The notes under the pieces: model-generated | What the model saw: only the letters and a program-made list of their open reading frames with translations | Told to the model about the DNA's origin: nothing | Databases searched by the model: none | Source of the DNA: JAPHSX01 sp039714395 | Lineage (GTDB): Bacteria > Pseudomonadota > Gammaproteobacteria > Thiohalomonadales > Thiohalomonadaceae | Direction of reading: 5' to 3' | Assembly: GCA_039714395.1 (NCBI GenBank) | Contig: JBDLJH010000029.1 | Coordinates: forward strand, 1 to 30,383 | DNA: 30,383 bases | Program-made: the position numbers and the translations under genes | In this document: in pieces, positions 1 through 7,712 of the stretch | Layout of the letters: each line of letters starts with the position of its first letter | Numbering within the stretch: position 1 is the first letter of the stretch

Positions 1-93
1 GATCTGATCGCAAAACACCATGCATGTTCCTTATAAGTATGAAAATAATGATAACTTGTTGATATTGCTACTGGATTCGTGGGGATACCTCAG
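1..93 (-). mobile_element. Terminal segment of an IS10-group-like (IS4 family) insertion sequence, running out of the window to the left
   Basis: The reverse complement of these bases begins CTGAGGTATCCCCACGAATC and matches the segment at 30221-30313 with about 11 mismatches over 93 bases, counted by eye. The outer 20 bases and the inner stretch around TGCATGGTGTTTTGCGATC are identical, while the middle differs, so the two ends belong to related but non-identical copies. The terminus resembles the known IS10 end (CTGAGAGATCCCC). The transposase of this copy would lie on the minus strand to the left of the window. The family call rests on terminal similarity recalled from IS10 and is moderately sure. 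Confidence 0.6.
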
Positions 94-140
94 GGTCAGT
101 ACTCAGTATTCGCTAATATAGTCGCTTCACCAGACAGATG

Positions 141-170
141 TTGCACCGTTTGGTGCGATGCCAATAATAA
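141..170 (+). promoter_or_regulatory. Possible sigma70 promoter for the hydrolase gene
   Basis: TTGCAC at 141-146 and TAATAA at 165-170 are separated by 18 bases, about 60 bases upstream of the chosen hydrolase start. A small GCACC/GGTGC hairpin overlaps the spacer. A second TATAAT at 217-222 lies too close to the start codon to give a normal leader. This is weak, motif-only evidence. Confidence 0.25.
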
Positions 171-231
171 GCTAATTTCAGTGTCCGTTTCAGTCACTAT
201 TTATAGAGGCACCCTATATAATCACAGAGTG

Positions 232-1122
232 ATGAACAGCACCCTCCTCTCAATTTTGGCAACAGTGTTTACGCTGATGGCACTCCTTATGCTCATCCAT
301 AGGGCGCTCCTTCTTGGATTTCGTGCCCCAAGAGTCATTGAGCAGGGAAGCCCCGACGATTTTGATCTGGTGCATAGCGAAATTGCTATTCAAACGCAGC
401 GTGGGAAAAAACTTTTTGCCTGGTGGATCCCTTCGACAACACCGGATTCTGCGATGGCGCCTACCATCATTCTTCTGCATGGCTGGGGCTCAAATTCTGA
501 ACTGATGTTGCCTCTTGCCACCCCGTTTCCTCAGTCGGGGTTAAATGTTTTGTTGTTAGATGCTCGTGATCATGGTCGCAGTGATTCCGATAATTTCTCT
601 TCTCTGCCCCGGTTTGCAGAAGATGTTGCTGCCGGTATTGAGTGGATAAAGAGCCAGCCAGATATCGTATCAAAGCGTATTGTTTTGCTTGGTCACTCTG
701 TCGGTGCGGGGGCTGTGCTGTTTGAGGCATCCAAACGGGATGATATTGCTGCAGTGATTAGCCTTGCTGCCTTTGCCCATCCTGAATGGATGATGCGCCG
801 CTACCTGAATCGATTTTGGTTTCCAACACTGTTTATTCCGAGGATTCTTCGTTATGTGGAGTGGATGATTGGATATCGCTTTGAGGCCATAGCCCCGATG
901 AATACGGTCTGCTCTATTCAATGCCCTGTTCTGCTGGTTCATGGTACTGCGGATACAACGGTACCGATATCAGATGCATTGGCGATTCGCGATAACTGCA
1001 GCACTAATTCATTAGAGTTGCTTTTAATCGAAGGCGCTGATCATGAATCGGTAGATAAGATTGAAGAGCATGCCGAACAACTGGTTGCATTCCTGGTGCG
1101 TGTTGGCGTTGTAACGAGTTAA
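232..1122 (+). CDS. Alpha/beta hydrolase, membrane-anchored at the N terminus
   Basis: The 296-residue protein has the full alpha/beta-hydrolase catalytic set: oxyanion loop HGWG near residue 83, nucleophile S156 in GHSVGAG, acid D241 in HGTAD and base H271 in GADHES. Residues 5-30 form one hydrophobic segment, so the enzyme is probably anchored to the inner membrane with its catalytic domain on one face. The frame stays open upstream to position 79, but that region begins inside the insertion-sequence end, so I chose ATG 232 (GTG 229 is possible). The substrate cannot be read from sequence; the family includes esterases, lipases and peptidases. It stands alone, with the IS end 139 bases upstream and a structured repeat downstream. 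Confidence 0.8.
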   Translation: MNSTLLSILATVFTLMALLMLIHRALLLGFRAPRVIEQGSPDDFDLVHSEIAIQTQRGKKLFAWWIPSTTPDSAMAPTIILLHGWGSNSELMLPLATPFPQSGLNVLLLDARDHGRSDSDNFSSLPRFAEDVAAGIEWIKSQPDIVSKRIVLLGHSVGAGAVLFEASKRDDIAAVISLAAFAHPEWMMRRYLNRFWFPTLFIPRILRYVEWMIGYRFEAIAPMNTVCSIQCPVLLVHGTADTTVPISDALAIRDNCSTNSLELLLIEGADHESVDKIEEHAEQLVAFLVRVGVVTS

Positions 1123-1184
1123 ACATATTAGGGTCAGAGTAAAAACTCCCAACCCATCAGACTAGCGATTGTTTACCCTCCCCC

Positions 1185-1440
1185 TTTCTATATCGCCGAG
1201 CATCGCAGTGGAGGGAGGATTAGCCCGTAGGGTTGCGCGCAGGACGCGCGCAACTTTGCAGTCAGGGCAGGGAAGCACTGTCTGCAAAGCCCGACTGGAG
1301 CCGAGAAGCGCAGGGTACCCCACAGGGCGATGTAGTAGGGCGGCCTTCTCTTTCGTTAGTTTCTCTTAGCCGCGTAAGAGAAAGTGACCTGCCGCGGGGC
1401 AGCCCCCCGCATTAGATCCACCGTCGCGATAGCGACACCA
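1185..1440. repeat. Dispersed multi-hairpin intergenic element
   Basis: Five perfect or near-perfect hairpins follow one another: 1232-1240/1246-1254 (9 bp, loop AGGAC), 1255-1261/1282-1288 (TTTGCAG/CTGCAAA, with further pairing after one mismatch), 1360-1368/1375-1383 (9 bp), 1394-1399/1405-1410 (GCGGGG/CCCCGC) and 1423-1427/1432-1436 (GTCGC/GCGAC). I recall very similar sequence scattered between genes in many gammaproteobacteria, often misannotated as short proteins containing AKPDWSREAQGTP. Reading frames across it are therefore rejected as genes. It occupies the 517-base gap between the hydrolase and cbbQ. Its function is unknown; a structured RNA or a non-autonomous mobile repeat are both possible. 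Confidence 0.6.
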
Positions 1441-1639
1441 ACCCTATGTTAATAAGACTCCATACGGCTCGGAAGAGTCATGCCAAATGATAAGCATAAC
1501 CTTATGCTGCCAATCAAAAACCCTTAGTAGTATTTATACCAATCCCGATTATACTGGTTGGACTTTTCCCGGAAAGGTCGAGGTTCGGCCTTTTGCCAGT
1601 TTGAGCTATCAGGGGCTGACACCCTGCGGAGAGACGAGC

Positions 1640-2446
1640 ATGAGCACAGATATCGAGCAGTACATCATTAAGGAAGAGCCCTTCTACCAGGCGCAGGAAG
1701 ATGAGATTGCCCTCTATGAAGCGGCCTATAACAGCCGCCTGCCGATGATGGTAAAGGGGCCGACCGGTTGCGGTAAGTCACGCTTTATCGAACACATGGC
1801 GTGGAAGCTGGGCAAGCCGCTGATCACTGTGGCCTGTAATGAGGATATGACCGCCTCGGATCTGGTCGGCCGCTACCTGCTTGATGCTGACGGTACCCGC
1901 TGGCTCGACGGCCCGTTGACCACCGCCGCGCGTATCGGTGCCATCTGCTACCTCGACGAGATAGTTGAGGCACGCCAGGACACCACCGTGGTCATTCACC
2001 CGTTGACCGACCACCGCCGTACCCTGCCGCTCGATAAAAAGGGTGAGCTGGTGGAGGCACATCCTGACTTTCAGCTGGTGATCTCCTACAACCCCGGCTA
2101 CCAGTCGTTGATGAAGGATCTCAAGCAATCGACCAAGCAACGTTTTGTCGGTCTTGATTTCGATTACGCTCCCGCTCAGGTGGAGGCCGATATTGTTGTT
2201 AAAGAGGCCGGTATTGATGCCGATAGCGCGATGAAGCTGGTGAAGATCGGTGAGACCGCCCGTAACCTCAAGGGCCACGGTCTGGATGAGGGGATCTCCA
2301 CCCGTCTGCTGGTCTACGCGGCCAACCTGATGAATGCGGGTATTGCCCCGGCCAAGGCGTGCCGCATGGCGCTGGTACGTCCGATCACCGATGATGCCGA
2401 TATCCGCGGTACCCTCGATCACGCTATCGACGCCATCTTCGCTTAA
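1640..2446 (+). CDS. cbbQ: CbbQ-type MoxR AAA+ ATPase (Rubisco activase subunit)
   Basis: The 268-residue protein is a single AAA+ module of the CbbQ/NorQ branch. It has Walker A GPTGCGKS at residues 40-47, Walker B (ICYLDE) around 102-107 and a sensor-1-like Asn in VISYNPGYQ near 151. CbbQ hexamers pair with CbbO and use ATP to strip inhibitory sugar phosphates from Rubisco. The frame is open upstream to 1487, but ATG 1640 has a GGAGAG ribosome-binding site at 1628-1633 and begins where the family begins. It lies 32 bases before cbbO and is almost certainly cotranscribed with it. NorQ is the main alternative; the long CbbO-type partner argues for CbbQ. Confidence 0.85.
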   Translation: MSTDIEQYIIKEEPFYQAQEDEIALYEAAYNSRLPMMVKGPTGCGKSRFIEHMAWKLGKPLITVACNEDMTASDLVGRYLLDADGTRWLDGPLTTAARIGAICYLDEIVEARQDTTVVIHPLTDHRRTLPLDKKGELVEAHPDFQLVISYNPGYQSLMKDLKQSTKQRFVGLDFDYAPAQVEADIVVKEAGIDADSAMKLVKIGETARNLKGHGLDEGISTRLLVYAANLMNAGIAPAKACRMALVRPITDDADIRGTLDHAIDAIFA

Positions 2447-2478
2447 GCTCCATCAGATACACCGCTGGAGGTGATGAC

Positions 2479-4734
2479 GTGAGTCTCAATGAAGTGGAGC
2501 TACAGGCCTACCGCGAGCAGCTGAGCTGCGGTTTTAAGGACCTTGATGAGTTCTTTCCCCACTGTATGGAGGAGGCAGCCGAGCTGCTCTCGCCGCAGGG
2601 GGTGAAGGACTATCTCGACGGTGCCTCGCTGATCTGCATGATCGGTCGTGGCGTCGGCCCGGTGCTGACCTATCTGGAGAAGATGCCGGAGCTGGCGGCG
2701 AAGCTGGGTGAGTCGACCCTGCCGCTGGTCTCTCAGGCGGTGTGGACGATGTCGCGCACCCCCAATGGTGTCTCCATTCCCCCCTTTCTGCAGACCATTG
2801 GTGAGGCGGCACGTCGTCTTGGCAGTGAGGAGTTGTTGCAGGACTACATTGATATGGTGTTCGACTTTATGGAGCGCACCACAGGTTCCATTCACGGCTT
2901 TCAGGCCACCATTCCCAGTCCCGGCCTGCCCGAGTTTCTCACTCAGGTGCCTACCCTGATCAATGCCCTTAGCCTTGAGGGGGTGAAGAACTGGATTGAG
3001 TACGGCATTCGCAACTACGCCGACCACCCGGAGCGGCAGAAGGACTACTTCAGCCTGCAGTCGGCCGACAGTAAGGCGATCATGCAGCGTGAGCGCCACG
3101 GCACCCTGTTTATGGACAACGAGCGCAGCCTCGATCTCTATCTACGTTGCCTGTGGAATGACCACGAACACCTGGTGCCCATATCACTGGCCTTCGATGA
3201 GTTGCGTAAGCCTCGCCCCTACTATGATGGTTACGGCATCCGCGTGCCCGATGTCTACGATGACCGTGACGGCATTAGCGGTCTCGACCGCTACCGTGTA
3301 TTGCTGGCCCACATCGCCGGTCACCGCAAGTGGACCGATCCGCAGGTGGCCGATAACTACAGCCCGTTCCAGCGTGAGGCGATCGAGCACCTGGAGGATG
3401 CACGCATCGACCGGCTGTTAATGGCCAAATACCCCGGCCTGCGTTCGATACTGTTGACCCTGCACCCGCGTCCCGAGGAGCACGCCTGTGACAATGAGAA
3501 AGAGTCGTGCATTCGCCACCGCCTGGCGATGCTCTCCTATGCCGCGTTGAACCCCGATCACGGCTATGAAAATGGTGATCTACTGGAGTTCCTCGGTCGC
3601 TTTAACGAGATGATGGCCAGCGGTGAGCACGCCACCAAAAAGGTGGCGAGTATCGCCATCTCCTATATTGCCCGTACCCGCCGTCAGGAAGACCAGCTCC
3701 CCAATATCCACTTTAAGGATACCGAGGTCGACTACCGCGACGATAACCGCCACATGTGGCGATATATCGAGGAGAGTGATGACGAGGAGATGTTCGAAGA
3801 AGCGGCGAAGCGTCAGGTCTCCGACGAGGAGCAGGAGGGCCTGCCGCCGCGTCACTACAGGGAGTGGGACTACAACACCAAGACCTACCGCCCCGACTGG
3901 GTCAGCCTCTACGAGACGCTGCATCCCAGCGGTGATGCGGGCAAAATCGACCGCCTGCTGGCCAAGCACGAGGCACTGACCAAGCAGCTTAAGCGCATTC
4001 TGGATCTGCTTAAACCACAGAATTTGGTGCGTGTGCGCTATCAGGAGGAGGGGAGTGAGCTGGATCTCGATGTGGCGATTCGCTCCCTGATCGACTTTAA
4101 GGCCGGCTCCCAACCCGACCCGCGCATCAATATGAGCCACAAGAACGACGGTCGCGATATCTCCGTGCTGCTGCTGCTGGATCTTTCGGCCTCACTGGCC
4201 GATGTCCCCGAGGGGTGTGAGCAGACTATTCTGGAACTCTCCCAGGAGGCGGTGTCACTGCTCGGTCTTGCCATCGAGGGGCTGGGCGATGAGTTCGCCA
4301 TCGCCGGGTTCTCCTCCAACACCCGTCACGAGGTGCACTACCAGCATATCAAGGGCTTCTCCGAGCACTGGGACGACATCGTCAAAGGCCGACTCGCTGC
4401 GATGGAGGCGGGTTACTCCACCCGCATGGGCGCAGCACTACGTCATGCCTCGCACTACCTCGGCACACGCCAGACCGACAAGCGGCTGCTGCTGGTGCTC
4501 ACCGACGGTGAGCCCTCCGATGTGGATGTCAGTGATCAGCAGCTGCTGATTCGGGATGCCCAAAAGGCGGTGCAGGAGCTCGATCAGGAGGGTATCTTCA
4601 CCTACTGCATCAACCTTGACCCCCACGCCGATGAGTATGTGCAGGATATCTTCGGCCAGCAGTACACTGTGATCGACAAGGTCGAGCGTCTGCCGGAGAA
4701 GCTGCCCAAGCTCTTTATGTCGCTGACTAAGTAG
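2479..4734 (+). CDS. cbbO: CbbO-type von Willebrand factor A protein (Rubisco activase adaptor)
   Basis: The 751-residue protein ends in a von Willebrand factor A domain with an intact metal-ion-dependent adhesion motif DLSAS (D568, S570, S572) and a later TDGEPSD segment. In the CbbQ/CbbO activase the adaptor binds the AAA+ ring and contacts Rubisco through this domain. The length suits CbbO better than the shorter NorD. The GTG start at 2479 is preceded by GGAGG at 2467-2471. There are no Rubisco genes within the window, so the pair is either an orphan copy or lies further from cbbL/cbbM than usual. Confidence 0.85.
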   Translation: MSLNEVELQAYREQLSCGFKDLDEFFPHCMEEAAELLSPQGVKDYLDGASLICMIGRGVGPVLTYLEKMPELAAKLGESTLPLVSQAVWTMSRTPNGVSIPPFLQTIGEAARRLGSEELLQDYIDMVFDFMERTTGSIHGFQATIPSPGLPEFLTQVPTLINALSLEGVKNWIEYGIRNYADHPERQKDYFSLQSADSKAIMQRERHGTLFMDNERSLDLYLRCLWNDHEHLVPISLAFDELRKPRPYYDGYGIRVPDVYDDRDGISGLDRYRVLLAHIAGHRKWTDPQVADNYSPFQREAIEHLEDARIDRLLMAKYPGLRSILLTLHPRPEEHACDNEKESCIRHRLAMLSYAALNPDHGYENGDLLEFLGRFNEMMASGEHATKKVASIAISYIARTRRQEDQLPNIHFKDTEVDYRDDNRHMWRYIEESDDEEMFEEAAKRQVSDEEQEGLPPRHYREWDYNTKTYRPDWVSLYETLHPSGDAGKIDRLLAKHEALTKQLKRILDLLKPQNLVRVRYQEEGSELDLDVAIRSLIDFKAGSQPDPRINMSHKNDGRDISVLLLLDLSASLADVPEGCEQTILELSQEAVSLLGLAIEGLGDEFAIAGFSSNTRHEVHYQHIKGFSEHWDDIVKGRLAAMEAGYSTRMGAALRHASHYLGTRQTDKRLLLVLTDGEPSDVDVSDQQLLIRDAQKAVQELDQEGIFTYCINLDPHADEYVQDIFGQQYTVIDKVERLPEKLPKLFMSLTK

Positions 4735-4782
4735 AGAGGATATCCCACGGCCGTCCGGCAACCGTGACGATTTTACGGCGAT

Positions 4783-4861
4783 GATAGCCTCTGTTGCATC
4801 TTCTTCATCACTCGCTTGTGCTTATCAACGGCATGTATTGTTGAAGACATTACAGGCTATC
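4783..4861. other. Imperfect long inverted repeat between cbbO and the DUF302 gene
   Basis: GATAGCCT at 4783-4790 pairs perfectly with AGGCTATC at 4854-4861, and TCTTCA at 4802-4807 pairs with TGAAGA at 4842-4847, so a 79-base imperfect stem-loop is possible. No T-run follows, so it is not an obvious terminator. No other gene or site is visible in the gap 4735-5015. Confidence 0.4.
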
Positions 4862-5015
4862 TTTAAAACAGTATTATCGGATCAATATTTGGTGCCGAAT
4901 TAGAAATATCCAAGGATTCAATCGTAATGAATTTATGGTTAGTATCCAAAGTTCATGTTCTGTGGCCTGTTGAGCAGACCACCTCCCCCACGATAAACGG
5001 TAACAGGAGCAGCTT

Positions 5016-5405
5016 ATGTACGGTTTTACAGTCAAATTATCAGGTGACTTTGATCAGGTCGTCGGCAGGGTAATCGAGGAACTTAAGGGTGAAGGCTTCG
5101 GTGTGTTGACCGAGATCGATGTCAAGGCCACCCTTAAGGCAAAGCTCGATATTGATAAGCGCCCCTACAAGATCCTGGGGGCCTGTAACCCCAAGCTGGC
5201 AAATCAGGCCATTGATGCAGAGCCCGATATTGGTCTGTTGCTACCGTGTAATGTGGTGGTTCGTGAGGATGAGGACGGCAGTATCGTTGTCGGCTTCATG
5301 GACCCCGCCGCGGTACTCGGCCTGGTCGGTCGTGATGAGTTGAAAAGCCTCGGTGCCGAGGTGCGTGGCAAGCTGGAGCGCGTACGCGATGCCCTGCAGG
5401 GCTAA
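5016..5405 (+). CDS. DUF302 family protein
   Basis: The 129-residue soluble protein matches DUF302 over its whole length, including the family pattern of an IDVKATLKAKL helix, then the YKILGACNP segment and the DIGLLLPCNVVV strand. There is no signal peptide or membrane segment, so it is probably cytoplasmic. The biochemical role of the family is not established; members often sit near redox or sulfur genes. The start ATG has CAGGAG at 5004-5009. It lies 33 bases upstream of the Spy-like gene, so the two may share a transcript. Confidence 0.85.
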   Translation: MYGFTVKLSGDFDQVVGRVIEELKGEGFGVLTEIDVKATLKAKLDIDKRPYKILGACNPKLANQAIDAEPDIGLLLPCNVVVREDEDGSIVVGFMDPAAVLGLVGRDELKSLGAEVRGKLERVRDALQG

Positions 5406-5438
5406 CCGTTTTACCTTCATTCTTTAAGGAGTTAAGAG

Positions 5439-5957
5439 ATGAGTTTTGCAAAAATCTGTACGTTAATGCTGCTGGTTGCGGCGCAGCCCCTGTCAGTGTT
5501 GGCTGCAGAGCAGCCCGCTCCGCATGATCCGGCAATGATGGGACCGGGTGGAGGCATGGCCGGACAGGGCGGACCGCGTCAGGGTATGGGCCCAGGCATG
5601 GCCCAGGCACCACGTCCTTTTGCCGGTGTGCAGTTCAACGAGAAGCAGCGTAAGCGTATCCAGGAGATGATGGGGCTGGAGCGTAAGACACATCAAAAGC
5701 GGATGGAGAAGATGCAAAAGGTACAGCAGCAGTTGCAGAAGCTCTATTCGGCCGATAAGTGGGATACCAGGGCCATCACCGGGCTTTACGAAAAGATGCA
5801 TGCCGAGCAGCGCAAGACCATTGCCGCCATGGCCGAGGCGCGCAATAAGGTCTACGAGATGATGACCAAAGAGCAGCGTCAGCAGATGAAGCAGTTTCAG
5901 CAGGAGCAGATGAAGCGCTTCGCTACGCCATCGCAGCCGCCACAACCCCCGCAGTAG
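5439..5957 (+). CDS. Periplasmic Spy/CpxP-like helical protein
   Basis: The 172-residue protein has a cleavable signal peptide (residues 1-22, ending VLAA), a Gly/Met-rich segment (about residues 31-57), then long charged helices rich in Lys, Gln and Met, and a Pro/Gln tail. An MTKEQRQQM segment resembles the LTxxQ motif of Spy, CpxP and ZraP, periplasmic chaperones or metal-stress sensors. The Met-rich linker could bind soft metals such as copper (inference). The ribosome-binding site AAGGAG is at 5426-5431. A GC-rich hairpin follows the gene. Low-complexity composition limits certainty of the family call. Confidence 0.6.
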   Translation: MSFAKICTLMLLVAAQPLSVLAAEQPAPHDPAMMGPGGGMAGQGGPRQGMGPGMAQAPRPFAGVQFNEKQRKRIQEMMGLERKTHQKRMEKMQKVQQQLQKLYSADKWDTRAITGLYEKMHAEQRKTIAAMAEARNKVYEMMTKEQRQQMKQFQQEQMKRFATPSQPPQPPQ

Positions 5958-5966
5958 TTCTGATCA

Positions 5967-5988
5967 GGGCGGCGATTTTCTGCCGCCC
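5967..5988 (+). terminator. GC-rich hairpin after the Spy-like gene
   Basis: GGGCGGC (5967-5973) pairs with GCCGCCC (5982-5988) around an 8-base loop. Only CT-rich sequence follows rather than a T-run, so termination may be weak. Confidence 0.4.
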
Positions 5989-6016
5989 CTCTCACCCATC
6001 ACCGTAAGAGCATCCG

Positions 6017-6898
6017 ATGTCTAGCGACTCCCCCTTCCTGTTACATAATGAGGTGGCCTACCAGGCATGGCGTAGCGCCAGGCTGGCTGGTTACCCGCAA
6101 TCTGCCAGGGAGCTGATTGTCGATATAGCGAACCCGGCCAATCTCAGTGAAGTGGAGTATCAGGCGCTGATGCAGCGCTTGAGTAAGACCAACATGGTTA
6201 TCTACCGTAGCCGGTTGGGTAATGACCCGGACAAGGCCCCACTGGTGGCGCTGGCCGGGCGCTTCGGCCTTAGTCATCTCGACAGCAATCTGCTGGCAGA
6301 TGATGATGGTTTGACCTCAATCACCGTGAACCCGGAGGGGGAGCACCCACGCTATATTCCCTATACTGATCGCCCGATCAACTGGCACTGCGATGGCTAT
6401 TACAATACCGGTGAGCAGCAGATCCGTGGCATGTTGTTGCACTGTGTACAAAATGCCGCCGAGGGAGGGGAGAACCAGCTGCTGGACCACGAGATGGTCT
6501 ATCTGCAACTACGTGATCAGAACCCCGATTACATTCGCGCCTTAATGGCCGAGGATGTGATGACCATTCCCCCCGGCAAGGATGGCGAGGGAGAGGAGCG
6601 TGGTGCCTCGGTGGGACCGGTCTTCTCCATCCAGGAAAATGGCGCACTGCACATGCGTTATACCGCCAGGAAACGCAATATCGAGTGGAAGGATGATGCG
6701 GTCACTCAGGCGGCACTGGCCGCGCTGGAGAGCCTGCTTACGGATAACCCCTATATCATTCGCGCTACCCTGCTGCCCGGTATGGGCCTGCTCTGCAACA
6801 ATGTGCTGCACACTCGTGATGGTTTCAGGGATAGCCCGGAGCAGCCACCGCGCCTGCTCTACCGTGCCCGCTATTTTGAACGTATCAGCGGCAGTTGA
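6017..6898 (+). CDS. TauD/TfdA-family Fe(II)/2-oxoglutarate-dependent dioxygenase
   Basis: The 293-residue protein has the iron facial triad of this fold: H124 and D126 in WHCDGYY, and distal H265 in NNVLHTRDGF. The Arg-rich segment RLLYRARYF near the C terminus could bind the 2-oxoglutarate carboxylate. Such enzymes hydroxylate small molecules with O2, releasing succinate and CO2; taurine or another sulfonate is one possible substrate, but the sequence does not decide. No ABC transporter or regulator of the taurine type lies nearby, which argues against a simple tauD. It is followed by the FNR-type promoter of the next operon. Confidence 0.75.
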   Translation: MSSDSPFLLHNEVAYQAWRSARLAGYPQSARELIVDIANPANLSEVEYQALMQRLSKTNMVIYRSRLGNDPDKAPLVALAGRFGLSHLDSNLLADDDGLTSITVNPEGEHPRYIPYTDRPINWHCDGYYNTGEQQIRGMLLHCVQNAAEGGENQLLDHEMVYLQLRDQNPDYIRALMAEDVMTIPPGKDGEGEERGASVGPVFSIQENGALHMRYTARKRNIEWKDDAVTQAALAALESLLTDNPYIIRATLLPGMGLLCNNVLHTRDGFRDSPEQPPRLLYRARYFERISGS

Positions 6899-6909
6899 AC
6901 CCCCTCTGA

Positions 6910-6952
6910 TTGATATCGATCAAGGTTAGACTATCTTTGGGAGAGTGATAAT
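6910..6952 (+). promoter_or_regulatory. FNR/Dnr-type operator and class II promoter for the hemerythrin operon
   Basis: TTGATATCGATCAA at 6910-6923 is a perfect match to the FNR consensus TTGAT-N4-ATCAA. A TGATAAT -10 element at 6946-6952 places the start near 6959, with the operator centred about 42 bases upstream, the spacing of FNR-activated class II promoters. There is no good -35 hexamer, as expected for activator dependence. CRP, Anr and Dnr recognise related palindromes, so the regulator is inferred only to be of this family. Confidence 0.75.
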
Positions 6953-6981
6953 TTCTCTCCCCTTTTTAAGAGAAGAGAGAG

Positions 6982-7431
6982 ATGACATTTACTACCCGTA
7001 TGGGAGACGACCACCACCGCTGCGACGAGCTGTTTGCTGCGGCTGAGCAGGCCGTAGATAAGGGCGAATGGCCGCAGGCCACCGCGGCGCACCAGGGTTT
7101 TATCGATGCCATGGAACAGCATTTGAGAGCGGAAGAGGAGTTGCTGTTCCCCGCCTTTGAGGAGGCGAGTGGTATGACCATGGGGCCGACTAGCGTAATG
7201 CGGCATGAGCATGAGCAGATGCGGGCACTGTTTGCGCAGATGACGCAGGCGCTGCAGGCACAAAGCAGTGATGATTATCTGGGTGCCTCGGAGACGCTGT
7301 TGATTATGATGCAGCAGCACAACGCGAAGGAGGAGCAGATGCTCTACCCGATGCTCGATCAGGTACTCACTGCACAGTCTGAGAGTTTGATGACTCAGCT
7401 TGAGGCGCGTATGAGCGTCAGGGGGACCTAG
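6982..7431 (+). CDS. Hemerythrin HHE-domain protein
   Basis: The 149-residue protein is a four-helix hemerythrin-like domain with a diiron ligand set: H11/H12, H47 with E51 (QHLRAEE), H75/H77 (RHEHEQM) and H113 with E117 (QQHNAKEEQML). Such proteins bind O2 or NO, or repair iron centres under nitrosative stress (family knowledge). It has no signal peptide, so it is cytoplasmic. It heads an operon with a DUF2249 gene and an NnrS-like membrane protein, a grouping that suggests NO or low-oxygen physiology. The upstream FNR-type promoter supports induction when O2 falls or NO rises. Confidence 0.88.
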   Translation: MTFTTRMGDDHHRCDELFAAAEQAVDKGEWPQATAAHQGFIDAMEQHLRAEEELLFPAFEEASGMTMGPTSVMRHEHEQMRALFAQMTQALQAQSSDDYLGASETLLIMMQQHNAKEEQMLYPMLDQVLTAQSESLMTQLEARMSVRGT

Positions 7432-7451
7432 CCCTGGAACGCCTCCTCGAT

Positions 7452-7712
7452 GTGAGTGAGCTGGAGGCACCGGAACCGCTGTTGCGTGCGGTGGAGGAGT
7501 TGGAGACGATGCCGCCTGGCGACTATTTACGCCTGCGTCATCGTATGAAACCGTGCCATCTATATGATGTGCTGGTGAAGAACAGCCTGGCCTGGGACAC
7601 CCGCCGTGGTGAGGTGGTGGAGTGTGAGCTGTTCATCTGGCATCTGGGCGATGGGGTCGCAGAAGGGGCTGCCCGAAAGATGGCTGCAATGCTGCCAGAG
7701 TGGCGGGACTAA
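7452..7712 (+). CDS. DUF2249 family protein
   Basis: The 86-residue product fits DUF2249, with the PPGDYLRLRHRMKP...LYDVL core and a C-terminal ECELFIWHLGD strand. Homology seems to begin a few codons upstream (LLDVSELE), in an open stretch from 7404 that lacks an ATG, so GTG 7452 may not be the true start; an upstream non-standard start close to the hemerythrin stop is possible. DUF2249 proteins are small, and I know of no established biochemical function. Its stop codon overlaps the next start (TAATG), so translation of the two is coupled. Confidence 0.75.
   Translation: MSELEAPEPLLRAVEELETMPPGDYLRLRHRMKPCHLYDVLVKNSLAWDTRRGEVVECELFIWHLGDGVAEGAARKMAAMLPEWRD

Noticed and set aside
79..231. 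N-terminal extension of the hydrolase reading frame
   Set aside because: It begins inside the IS end and lacks hydrolase homology; the protein from 232 is complete.
1169..1415. Short overlapping reading frames encoding AKPDWSREAQGTP-like peptides
   Set aside because: They fall in the multi-hairpin element and are a known kind of misannotation of that repeat.
1778..2422. 214-codon open frame on the minus strand inside cbbQ
   Set aside because: It is a shadow of the strongly coding opposite strand; its composition shows no domain.
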